From assembly GCA_947630135.1 (NCBI GenBank), contig CANRGH010000010.1, positions 1 through 64,000 of the forward strand: 64,000 bases of DNA, in the 5' to 3' direction. Source of the stretch: an uncultured Monoglobus sp. Lineage in GTDB: Bacteria > Bacillota > Clostridia > Monoglobales > Monoglobaceae. The stretch's first letter is position 1; every line of letters begins with the position of its first letter. The notes beneath the pieces were generated by a model. It did not search any database and was not told the origin of the DNA. It saw only the letters and a list, made by a program, of their open reading frames with translations. This document shows positions 37,183 to 44,925 of the stretch, piece after piece. Made by a program: the position numbers and the translations under genes.

Positions 37183-37194
37183 CGAATAGGGAAT
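37167..37194 (+). repeat. heptanucleotide array 3 at the macroglobulin stop
   Basis: AACAT is followed by AGTGATT, AGTTATT, AGCGAAT and AGGGAAT. The macroglobulin stop codon (37180-37182) lies between the second and third heptamers, so its last residues (VISY) are repeat-encoded. Confidence 0.87.
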
Positions 37195-37202
37195 AGGCCT
37201 CC

Positions 37203-37250
37203 CTCTCAGTCAGCTTCGCTGACAGCTCCCCCTCCTAAAGGAAGGGGAGC
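37203..37250. repeat. double-hairpin intergenic element (CTCAGTCAGC type)
   Basis: The first hairpin is GTCAGC-TTC-GCTGAC (37209-37223). The second is GCTCCCCCTCC-TAAA-GGAAGGGGAGC (37225-37250). Relatives are the CTCTCAGTCAGC fragment at about 17470 and the hairpin after rpoD at 59281-59307. Confidence 0.8.
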
Positions 37251-37302
37251 CTTTCGGGCGGCCGGAGTCGTCCGTCCATCAGGCGGTTAACGCGCCTGAT
37301 CC

Positions 37303-37326
37303 GTAGGGGCGGATATTATCCGCCCG
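37303..37326 (+). repeat. palindromic module D, copy 2
   Basis: Identical over 24 nt to 17778-17801. Confidence 0.9.
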
Positions 37327-37343
37327 GTCTGCCTCACCCAGCG

Positions 37344-37400
37344 TTGTAGGGCCGGATGCCCACATCCGGCCGGCGGGACGTCGAGGGCGCCGTCCCCTAC
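37344..37400. repeat. palindromic modules A (inverted) and B, fused
   Basis: 37344-37374 is the exact reverse complement of module A at 17621-17651. It joins directly to 37375-37400, which is identical to module B at 17667-17692. In the first locus the two modules are 15 nt apart and A is in the opposite orientation. Confidence 0.9.
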
Positions 37401-37417
37401 GAATTAGGGAACTTGAC

Positions 37418-37469
37418 GGGCGGATAATCCGCCCCTAGGCCCTAGTTCCTATTCTCTAGTCCCTACGTT
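37418..37469 (-). repeat. short module D plus heptanucleotide array 4
   Basis: On the minus strand AACGT is followed by AGGGACT, AGAGAAT, AGGAACT and AGGCCCT-complement AGGGCCT, then a shortened palindrome GGGCGGATTATCCGCCC (37418-37434). Array-then-palindrome order is the same as after atpC. Confidence 0.87.
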
Positions 37470-37470
37470 A

Positions 37471-37504
37471 AAAGACCTTCCTGTCAATTCAGGAAGGCCT
37501 TTTT
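37471..37504. terminator. bidirectional terminator between macroglobulin and GH3 genes
   Basis: AAAGACCTTCCTG (37471-37483) pairs with CAGGAAGGCCTTT (37490-37502) with one mismatch around a 6-nt loop. Poly-A and poly-T ends suit both convergent transcripts. Confidence 0.8.
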
Positions 37505-37573
37505 AATTGGGAAGAAATTATATTAATTAATTTTTTTCGGTTTGGGTAAGCCGAGGGGCGGAGCCCCTCGATT

Positions 37574-40500
37574 TTATTTAAGGTCGTTGATCGAGCCGGC
37601 GTTGTAGATGTTCTTAAAGCCCTGCTCTTTGGCGATCTCGGCCGCTTTGCCGGCGCGGTTGCCGGATGCGCAGTAAACGATGATCGTCTCGTTTTTGTCC
37701 TGTGTGCCGAGCCACTGCTCGAACTCATCGACCGGCACGTTAAGCGAGCCGTCTATGCTGTCCTCGGCGTATTCCTCGGCCGATCTCACGTCAACCGGCA
37801 GGGCGCCCGCTGCGATAAGCTCTTTGGCCGCGTCGGCCTTGATGTTCTCCTGCCGCGCGTCAGCGATCGCGATCTCGGCGTTTTCGCCGTCTCCGCTCAG
37901 ATAAAGCGTCTTGCCGTCGCTGCCTAACTCTTTGATGTCAAAATCGCATACCTTTTTGATCGTCGAGCACTTGGAGCAGGGGTTCATGGTTATCATGTAA
38001 CCCTCGTCGCAGCCCGCGTAAAGCTGATCGCCATCGGCCGCTATATCGTTGATAACCGGGGATGAGGGCGCGCCCTCATCCTTTTCGGCGTAGCTGTCGG
38101 GTGTCGCGTTGATCCACACAGAGCCCATAGCGCTGGTCAGCAGTTTTGAAGCGTCCGCGTTATTTTCCTGCGCCAGAGCGGTCACCATGCCGTTCCAATT
38201 GATCAGCTTTTCAAAGGTAACGTCGTCGCCGTATTCCTCGTTGTAATCTATGCTGTTTACCTCGCCGCTTGATTTGACCCGAGATGTAACCACGCTGCCT
38301 TGGGCGCTTATCTCGGCAAGATCGTTCTCCGCGGTCAGCGCGGCGGCGTCGGCCGAAGCCGATTTCGCCTTCGCGTAGGTAAAGTGCATAAAGTCAAGGT
38401 TGCCGCAGAATTTTCCGGTTGTGTTGAGCTTTACGAACAGGCCTTTATTGCCGCTGCTGTTGAATCTTATCGGATGATCGAAGTAGGTGTCCCAATTCTT
38501 GCCCGCGACAAGCGTCACTTTTCCGAGGCTGTTTTCCGCGGTCAAGAGCTTGTTTATGTCGGATACGCTTGCGGAGTCTATGTTCATGCCGGCAACATCG
38601 GCCGCGAAGAATTCCGCGGTCGCGGTTCCCGCGTCGTTTCTGATCGCCGCGTTCAGGTTGATCTCGGCCAAATTGTCAAATTCGCGTTCGCCGAAGTAGT
38701 AAACGTCATTGTTGCTTGTGTTTTCAACTATTGTGCTGCCGGTCTTGCTTGTGCCTTTTGTGCCGGTTCCCCAAACTTTGGTGAAGTCCTCAAACTGCAC
38801 GTCATACTGGGTTATAATGTCGGCCGGGTCAAACGGGTCGAATACCTGAGGAGTGGCTTGAGGCGCTTCCGTGGGCTTGGCATCGCCCGAGGGTTCCTCT
38901 CCGGTTTTGCCCGCTTCGAACAGAACCGCGTAGAGGTTCTTGTTGGAGCCGCCGCCGTAAACGTATACGGGAATGCCGCCTTTTACGTTCATCTGAACGC
39001 CGCATATGGTGTTGTCTCCGTACTTGGTCACAACTCTGCCGTCCTGCTCAATGTTCATGCATCTGTCATCGCTCGCCTTAAACACCGCGGTAACAACGCC
39101 GTCGGCCTCGGGCGTGAACCAAACTCTTCTCGCGCCTTCCTGGCCTTTGCCGCCCTTTAAGCTGCGCGTAAAGTTATAGGTTCTGTCGTTGTATTTAAAG
39201 CTGCCGCCCTTGTCGGTCTGCCAGCCGCCGTCTCCGTCCATTCCGAGACCGCTTGAGAGCTTCGCTCCCTCGGCCGTGTCAAAGAACGAGTCGAATGCCG
39301 AGTCGCTGAAGTTGTATACGTATATGTCTCTTGGTTTCGGCGTGTTATATGTGATGGTCTTGCTCTCGCCGCCAATCGAAATGTTGACCTCGTCTCCGTC
39401 TTTAAATCCGTCAAACTTATATGTTCCGGGCGCCGTGATCTCGGCTGTGCCCTTCTGCTCGCCGCCGACCGCGAGAGTTATCGTGCCGGACGCGAGGCTT
39501 GTGTTTACCGCTATCGTGCCGTTTGCCAGAGCCACGGGATCGATCGTGTCGTTGTTGTATTCAAGAGAGATGTAGTCAAGGTTAGCGGAGTTGGTCTGAA
39601 CGTAGATCGAGCCACAGCCGTTTTCGTCAAGCGACTTTTTGGCGAGCTCGCAGCGGTTGACGTCAGCCGTAACCTCGATCCAGTTGGTCCATGCTCCGGT
39701 GGCCTGAGCCGTGGCGGAGGCTATCGTCCAGTCGCTGTTCGGAAGCAGCGAAACATTGATGTTGCTGTCGCCCGACTCCTTGGAAACTCTGAGCTTGACC
39801 GCGGTCAGTCTGTCGAGCTTGACGCCGTCAAATCTCAGCCATTTTGCCGCCGTGTTGCCCGCGTTGAGTCCGTTGTTTGAAGCGCCGTCCTTAACATCGT
39901 TAAGCTTTGCGCCCGCGCCGTCGTCCGCGTTTTCGCCTTCTATCTGGAGGTTGGCGTAAACGATTGCCGAGCCGCGCTTCTTGTTGGTATAATCGCTTGC
40001 CGTTATCTTATAAATTCCGTTGGTGTAAAGCGTTACTTCGCCGGTTGTCAAATTAATTTCAGCGTTCTTTCTGGATGATCCGTCCAGTCTCTCGATCGAC
40101 CAAACAAGGTCGCCCGATACGGCGCTGTCGCCCGACGCGGCTTCCATAGCAAATTTCGCGGGATTGCTCTCGCTGATCGTGCCGTCTATTGTCGTCGTCG
40201 TGGCCGTAACAGTGCCTATTCCGTCCGCGTTATAGTTGATCACGCCGCCGGATATTATGTTCGGGTTAACCGAGCGTACGGTGTATTCATCCGCGAGCTC
40301 GATTTTCGGAACAGCCTGCATCGCGGCTATTGTGTCATTGAGGGCCAGCTCCAGACCGTTGTCCAGAAGCGACGCCTCAAGCACGGCGCGGAAAGTGGTG
40401 TAAATGCTTTCAAGCTCTGCCCAGTTCTCGGGAGTATAGGCGATCTCGGGACAATCGGCGTATGCCGCGTCAAGACGGGCGAGGTATTCGGCCTTTTTCG

Positions 40501-43500
40501 CCGGATCTATTCCCTCGCGGTATTGCGATACAACCGGGAACGAGAAGCTTGCGCTGCTGCCGTCCGCCTTGGAGGCTGTAACGGTGATCGTGGACGTGCC
40601 GTTGATCACGCCCGCGGTAACGTTTCCGCTTTCGTCAACGTTTGCGACATTTGTGTTGCTGCTTGAATATTTTACGCTTATTCCGTTAGCCGCGAAATCG
40701 GTTACGATCTTATCATTTTTAAGCGTCACGCTCGCGCCCGCTGTCAAAGTGTTAGCGGGAACATATACGGTGTCGGAATATACGTTTGAAATAGGCGTTA
40801 TGTTATCTGTTCCGTCCCAAATGAACGCTTTGATAACGCCGCCGTTTTGTTTGCTTACGTTGAGAGTCTGAGTTCCGCTGCCGTCGATCGGAACGGAGTC
40901 ATAAGCTGTCATGATCTGTTCGGACGAGTCGGTGTACGCAGCAGCAAAGAGCGTCGCCGTTTCGGGAGCTCCGTCCTTCTTTGAATAGGAAACGCTGAGC
41001 TTTCCGTCCGCGGGTTCCGCCGATGATATTGTGTAAGGATTGGAAGAGTCGATCTCGGCCGTTCCGTCGGTGTAGTATACTTTAATACCCGAGGGAATGG
41101 CGTAAACGCTGTCGATCGTCTCGGCGATGTCGCCGCTTACGCTGAACTTCACGGTGTGGCTTTCGGCGTCCGCCGAGCTTCCGCCGACTTTAGCGGTGTA
41201 CTCGCCGGGGATAACGTAGTTCTGCTGCTTTGTCTCGTCAAAGAAGAACACGTCCGAAAGATCAAGGATGAATGTAGCGGTCTTGGTTTCGCCGGGATTT
41301 AAGGTCAGTCTCTCAAAGCCCTTGAGCTGCTTTAAGGGCAGAGTCTTGCCATCCGCGCCGGGAATCGTGATATAGAGCTGAGCTACCTCGGTTCCCGCCG
41401 TGCTGCCTGTGTTCTTGACGTCGGCGGTGATCGTCACGGTGTCGTTGGCGTCTGCCGACGCTTTGTCGATCTTAACGTTTGAATATTCAAATGTGGTATA
41501 GCTCTTGCCGTAGCCGAACGGATAAACGGGTGTTCCGTTATAGTACTGGTAGGTTCTGCCCGGATAGTCGGCGTCCTTGTTGTTGATATCCGACGAGAGC
41601 TCATAGTTTGTGAAATTGTATTCCACGCCGTCGATTTTCTGCTTTTGCGAGCCTATCGGCATCTTGCCGAGGTCGGCGTTGGGGTACCATGTCGTCGAGA
41701 GCTTGCCCGAGGGGTTTACCGCGCCTGTCAGCACCTTGCCCAGAGCCTCGCCCTGCTTCTGGCCGTTGTATGACGTCCAGAGCATTGCGGCGCATTTGTC
41801 CTTAAAGTCCTCAACGTTTACCTGACCGACCGTCTGCAAAACAACGATCGTCTTATCGGGATAAGCGTCGCAGATCTGCTGAACGTGCGACTCGCTCGCG
41901 GGAAGGTTTATCGAGGCTCTGTCGTTTGACTCGCTCGAATCCGCGGTGGTCGTGCCGCCGTAGGCGATTATGTAATCCGCGGCGTCAAGCGAGGTCTTGT
42001 AATTCTCAACCGAGAATTCCGAGCTCGCGTTGATCGTGATATACATATCGGCTTTTTCCGTGTATCCGCCGGTAGCGCCGTTATATACACCGGTGTTTGT
42101 CTTGTAGTCGTCCGCGCCGCCTGTGCTTTGGATCTGAACGTTCGCCGCGTTCTGCGAGGCATTGCCGTAGCCTATCGCGACAGTCACGTTGGGCATTCCG
42201 GGCAGTGACGAGGCCTCGATTTGGATCTCCGAAACTCCGCCGAAGTCGACCCCGGGGATAACCGCTACCGCGGCTTTTGTTATATCCTTAAGCTCGCCGC
42301 CGTCCTTTTTGAGGTTAAGAGCGGTCGTCACCGTTGACAGATCGAGCTTTGTTGTTTTTCCGTCGCTTTTCACAAGCGTTATGCCTTTGATGTTAAACAG
42401 CGGAGTGGTGTCGCTGACGTTTCCGATCAGATTTACATTGGCGTTCGGATTGATCTTTTTGACCTCGCTTGTTATTCCGTCGATGGGCTTAACAAGCTCG
42501 GATTTCATCTGATCCATTTCGGCCGAATAGTCGCCGAGAACGACCTCGTTCGCGTGGCCTCCTACAACCGCGATATTCGACACGCTGTTTTTAAGCGGAA
42601 GAGCGTTGTTTTTATTCTCGAGCAGTACCCATGTCTCTTCGGCCGCTTCCTCGGCTTTGGCGACATGCTCGTCACATTCTATAAGATCGGGAGAAATTTT
42701 CTGATATTCAACATCGCTGTCAAACTCGCCTGTTTTCATGCGCTGCAGGAACAGCTCATAAACCATAACGTCAAGCGTGTCCTCGCTGATCAGGCCCTGC
42801 TGAACCGCGGTGAGGACCTGGCTTGTGCCGTTGCCGCCCGAGTTGCAGTCAAGGCTGGAGCCGGCGTTTACGATTTTGGAAACCGTCATGGCCGCGGTGA
42901 TATCGTCAAGCTTTGTGTCGGGATAGAGCTTCTGACGCAGAGGCGCTCTGCCGTACGCGTTGTCCCAGGCGCCGCAGTCGCCGACAACAAAGCCGCCGAA
43001 GCCGTAGGTGCGTCTTAAAAGGTCGTTTAAGAGATATGAGTTGGCGCTTGACGCGATATAGTCGATCTTCTGTCCGTCCATTGACGAGAGTATCTCGCCG
43101 TTTCTGTAAAGAGTGGTTCCGTTATACGAACTCATTGCCGCTCCGGGATCAACGTCTTTTACGATGTCGCGGAACGCTCTTGAATAATACTCGCGCATGG
43201 TGCGCTCGTTCATGATTGATGTTCCGGTCTGGCGCTCGCCCTCGCAGTTGTTGGCCGCGTAGTGCTTGAGGGTGGTTATTGTCTTTTTGTATTTTTCGTC
43301 GGTGCCCTCCATGCCGCGGGCCGCCGCGCCGCCGATCCGGGCCGTCAGATACGGGTCCTCGCCGTAGGTCTCCTCGTTTCTGCCCCAGCGCGGGTCGCGC
43401 GCCATGTTGATAGTGGGGTTCCAGTAGTTTAAGTCATACTTGTTGTTTTTGCCTCTCGCCTCGGTGGATGTGATGTCCATGGCGGCCTGCATCAGCTCGG

Positions 43501-43906
43501 GGTCCCATGTGTTTGACATGGCGAGGCTCGAGGGGAAGCTTGTGGCGCCTCCCTGACGGGCAACGCCGTGGATGCCCTCGCGCCAGTAGTAGTAATTGTG
43601 AACGCCCAGACGGCTGATGCCGGGCGTGCTCTTGGCCGCGGTCTGCGCCGCTTTTTCCTCAAGAGTCATGCGGGCAACCAGATCGGCGGCTCTTTCCTCA
43701 AAGCTGAGCGACTCGTCCTGATAGGGCAGCGGATCGGCCGCAGCCTGGGCTTCGGGTGCCTCGGGCTGAACCGTCTGTGTCTGCCCGGTTTGCGCCTGTT
43801 CCGGCTGCGCGCTGTCGTCCGTCGCCGCCAGAACAGCCGCGTTCGGAGCGCAGGTCAGCAGCATTGCAGCCGCCGCTAACGCTGAGATTGTTTTCCGTAC
43901 TTTCAT
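37574..43906 (-). CDS. secreted GH3 glycosidase (xylosidase/glucosidase type) with C-terminal rhodanese domain
   Basis: This 2110-residue exported enzyme has a signal peptide (1-28) and a GH3 N domain (about 65-400) with KH at 214-215 and nucleophile Asp310 in FVVGDCGAW. The GH3 C domain (about 420-750) holds a probable acid/base Glu659 in SSESNDR and is interrupted by a CBM-like insertion (about 500-635). A fibronectin-III-like domain follows (about 800-925). Ig-like (BIG2) and sugar-binding-like modules fill about 1080-1900, and a Cys-rich repeat region 1930-2010. Residues about 2020-2110 form a rhodanese domain with Cys2079 in YCASGNRAG. No sortase or S-layer anchor is present. AAGGAGG precedes the ATG. 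Confidence 0.88.
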   Translation of the reverse strand: MKVRKTISALAAAAMLLTCAPNAAVLAATDDSAQPEQAQTGQTQTVQPEAPEAQAAADPLPYQDESLSFEERAADLVARMTLEEKAAQTAAKSTPGISRLGVHNYYYWREGIHGVARQGGATSFPSSLAMSNTWDPELMQAAMDITSTEARGKNNKYDLNYWNPTINMARDPRWGRNEETYGEDPYLTARIGGAAARGMEGTDEKYKKTITTLKHYAANNCEGERQTGTSIMNERTMREYYSRAFRDIVKDVDPGAAMSSYNGTTLYRNGEILSSMDGQKIDYIASSANSYLLNDLLRRTYGFGGFVVGDCGAWDNAYGRAPLRQKLYPDTKLDDITAAMTVSKIVNAGSSLDCNSGGNGTSQVLTAVQQGLISEDTLDVMVYELFLQRMKTGEFDSDVEYQKISPDLIECDEHVAKAEEAAEETWVLLENKNNALPLKNSVSNIAVVGGHANEVVLGDYSAEMDQMKSELVKPIDGITSEVKKINPNANVNLIGNVSDTTPLFNIKGITLVKSDGKTTKLDLSTVTTALNLKKDGGELKDITKAAVAVIPGVDFGGVSEIQIEASSLPGMPNVTVAIGYGNASQNAANVQIQSTGGADDYKTNTGVYNGATGGYTEKADMYITINASSEFSVENYKTSLDAADYIIAYGGTTTADSSESNDRASINLPASESHVQQICDAYPDKTIVVLQTVGQVNVEDFKDKCAAMLWTSYNGQKQGEALGKVLTGAVNPSGKLSTTWYPNADLGKMPIGSQKQKIDGVEYNFTNYELSSDINNKDADYPGRTYQYYNGTPVYPFGYGKSYTTFEYSNVKIDKASADANDTVTITADVKNTGSTAGTEVAQLYITIPGADGKTLPLKQLKGFERLTLNPGETKTATFILDLSDVFFFDETKQQNYVIPGEYTAKVGGSSADAESHTVKFSVSGDIAETIDSVYAIPSGIKVYYTDGTAEIDSSNPYTISSAEPADGKLSVSYSKKDGAPETATLFAAAYTDSSEQIMTAYDSVPIDGSGTQTLNVSKQNGGVIKAFIWDGTDNITPISNVYSDTVYVPANTLTAGASVTLKNDKIVTDFAANGISVKYSSSNTNVANVDESGNVTAGVINGTSTITVTASKADGSSASFSFPVVSQYREGIDPAKKAEYLARLDAAYADCPEIAYTPENWAELESIYTTFRAVLEASLLDNGLELALNDTIAAMQAVPKIELADEYTVRSVNPNIISGGVINYNADGIGTVTATTTTIDGTISESNPAKFAMEAASGDSAVSGDLVWSIERLDGSSRKNAEINLTTGEVTLYTNGIYKITASDYTNKKRGSAIVYANLQIEGENADDGAGAKLNDVKDGASNNGLNAGNTAAKWLRFDGVKLDRLTAVKLRVSKESGDSNINVSLLPNSDWTIASATAQATGAWTNWIEVTADVNRCELAKKSLDENGCGSIYVQTNSANLDYISLEYNNDTIDPVALANGTIAVNTSLASGTITLAVGGEQKGTAEITAPGTYKFDGFKDGDEVNISIGGESKTITYNTPKPRDIYVYNFSDSAFDSFFDTAEGAKLSSGLGMDGDGGWQTDKGGSFKYNDRTYNFTRSLKGGKGQEGARRVWFTPEADGVVTAVFKASDDRCMNIEQDGRVVTKYGDNTICGVQMNVKGGIPVYVYGGGSNKNLYAVLFEAGKTGEEPSGDAKPTEAPQATPQVFDPFDPADIITQYDVQFEDFTKVWGTGTKGTSKTGSTIVENTSNNDVYYFGEREFDNLAEINLNAAIRNDAGTATAEFFAADVAGMNIDSASVSDINKLLTAENSLGKVTLVAGKNWDTYFDHPIRFNSSGNKGLFVKLNTTGKFCGNLDFMHFTYAKAKSASADAAALTAENDLAEISAQGSVVTSRVKSSGEVNSIDYNEEYGDDVTFEKLINWNGMVTALAQENNADASKLLTSAMGSVWINATPDSYAEKDEGAPSSPVINDIAADGDQLYAGCDEGYMITMNPCSKCSTIKKVCDFDIKELGSDGKTLYLSGDGENAEIAIADARQENIKADAAKELIAAGALPVDVRSAEEYAEDSIDGSLNVPVDEFEQWLGTQDKNETIIVYCASGNRAGKAAEIAKEQGFKNIYNAGSINDLK

Positions 43907-43955
43907 GATTTTTCCTCCTTATTTGAAAATTAACTGTGAATTTATAATTTCCTAC

Positions 43956-43984
43956 TTGAAATATACCACAAATCCTGCTATAAT
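43956..43984 (+). promoter_or_regulatory. promoter of the AraC gene, overlapping a possible GH3 promoter
   Basis: TTGAAA (43956-43961), 17 bp, TATAAT (43979-43984) drive the AraC gene. On the minus strand an extended -10 (TGGTATATT, -10 hexamer at 43960-43965) could serve the GH3 gene and overlaps the AraC -35 box. The two promoters would compete or be jointly regulated. Confidence 0.65.
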
Positions 43985-44042
43985 TAAAGTCATAAAGTAG
44001 ATAAAATGAGACAAAAAGTTGAGTAAGAGGAGTGAAAACGAG

Positions 44043-44849
44043 TTGCTGCCCATTTATGAGATAAGAGAAACCGATTTGACCGTCAAACGCAACAATTATG
44101 AGCTGAGTTATCCCGAGCATATGCACGAATATGTGGAAATAATTTATGTGTATAAGGGAGTTCAGCACATCCGCGTTGAAAATGTTGATTACGAGATCGA
44201 TCCGGGCTGCCTTGCCGCCGTCTTTCCCGACACGGTGCACTCGTTTTTCGCATCGGAAAATTCAGACAAAAAAGAAACAGAGGTCCTGATTTTGATGTGC
44301 GCGCCCAAGCTTTTCGGCGGGCTGTTTCCCGATCTCAGGGATTTCAGAGCCGACAGTCCGTTGGCGGACAAAAGCGCGGTCGGCGAGGATTTCCGCCGCG
44401 CTTTGAACAGCATAAGGCCCGGCGAGGACTTTGAGATCATGTTTTCGTGGGCGTGCGTCATAATGTCATACACGCTCAAGGCCTTTACCTTAAGCCGCAA
44501 GTCGTCCGGCCCCGTCACCGATCTGACGTATAAGATCGTCAAATATATCGAGCAGAATTTCGCGGAGCCGCTGACTCGCCGCTCTCTGGCGGAGCATTTT
44601 AATGTGAGCGAGTGCTATATATCATCTATTTTTACAACGAAGTTCAAGATGAATTTCAGGAGCTATCTCGGCCTTATCCGCGCCGAGTACGCCGCCGGGC
44701 TTATACGCTCCACCAACGAGAGCTTCACCTCGATAAGCCAGCAGGCGGGTTTTGACAGCCCGAGGACGTTTAACCGGATGTTCAAGGCGGCATACGGACA
44801 GACGCCCGGCGAGTACCGCAGGAACATAAGCCGCCTGATCAAAGATTGA
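44043..44849 (+). CDS. AraC family transcriptional regulator
   Basis: This 268-residue regulator has an N-terminal cupin sensing domain (LSYPEHMHEYVEIIYVYKG, with the His residues typical of sugar-sensing AraC proteins) and two C-terminal helix-turn-helix motifs (RSLAEHFNVSECYISSIF and SISQQAGFDSPRTFNRMF). It is divergent from the GH3 gene, separated by 136 nt, and probably controls it in response to a sugar. The likely start is TTG at 44043, 10 nt after AGAGGAG. A TTG at 44019 lacks a ribosome site. Confidence 0.88.
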   Translation: MLPIYEIRETDLTVKRNNYELSYPEHMHEYVEIIYVYKGVQHIRVENVDYEIDPGCLAAVFPDTVHSFFASENSDKKETEVLILMCAPKLFGGLFPDLRDFRADSPLADKSAVGEDFRRALNSIRPGEDFEIMFSWACVIMSYTLKAFTLSRKSSGPVTDLTYKIVKYIEQNFAEPLTRRSLAEHFNVSECYISSIFTTKFKMNFRSYLGLIRAEYAAGLIRSTNESFTSISQQAGFDSPRTFNRMFKAAYGQTPGEYRRNISRLIKD

Positions 44850-44860
44850 GCGGCGAATGA

Positions 44861-44905
44861 ACTGTACTTTGGTACGGTGACTGTCGTATTTTGTTGTGTT
44901 ATAAT
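44861..44905 (+). promoter_or_regulatory. promoter and dyad upstream of the LuxR gene
   Basis: TATAAT at 44900-44905 has an imperfect -35 (GTGACT, 44877-44882) at 17 bp. An inverted repeat ACTGTAC-TTTG-GTACGGT (44861-44878) touches the -35 box and may be an operator. Confidence 0.55.
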
Positions 44906-44925
44906 ATTATTGAGGGGGTACAAAT

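Noticed and set aside
38300-39160. 286-codon ORF antisense to the GH3 gene
   Set aside because: Shadow of codon bias in the opposite strand of a long gene; no start signals or recognisable domain.
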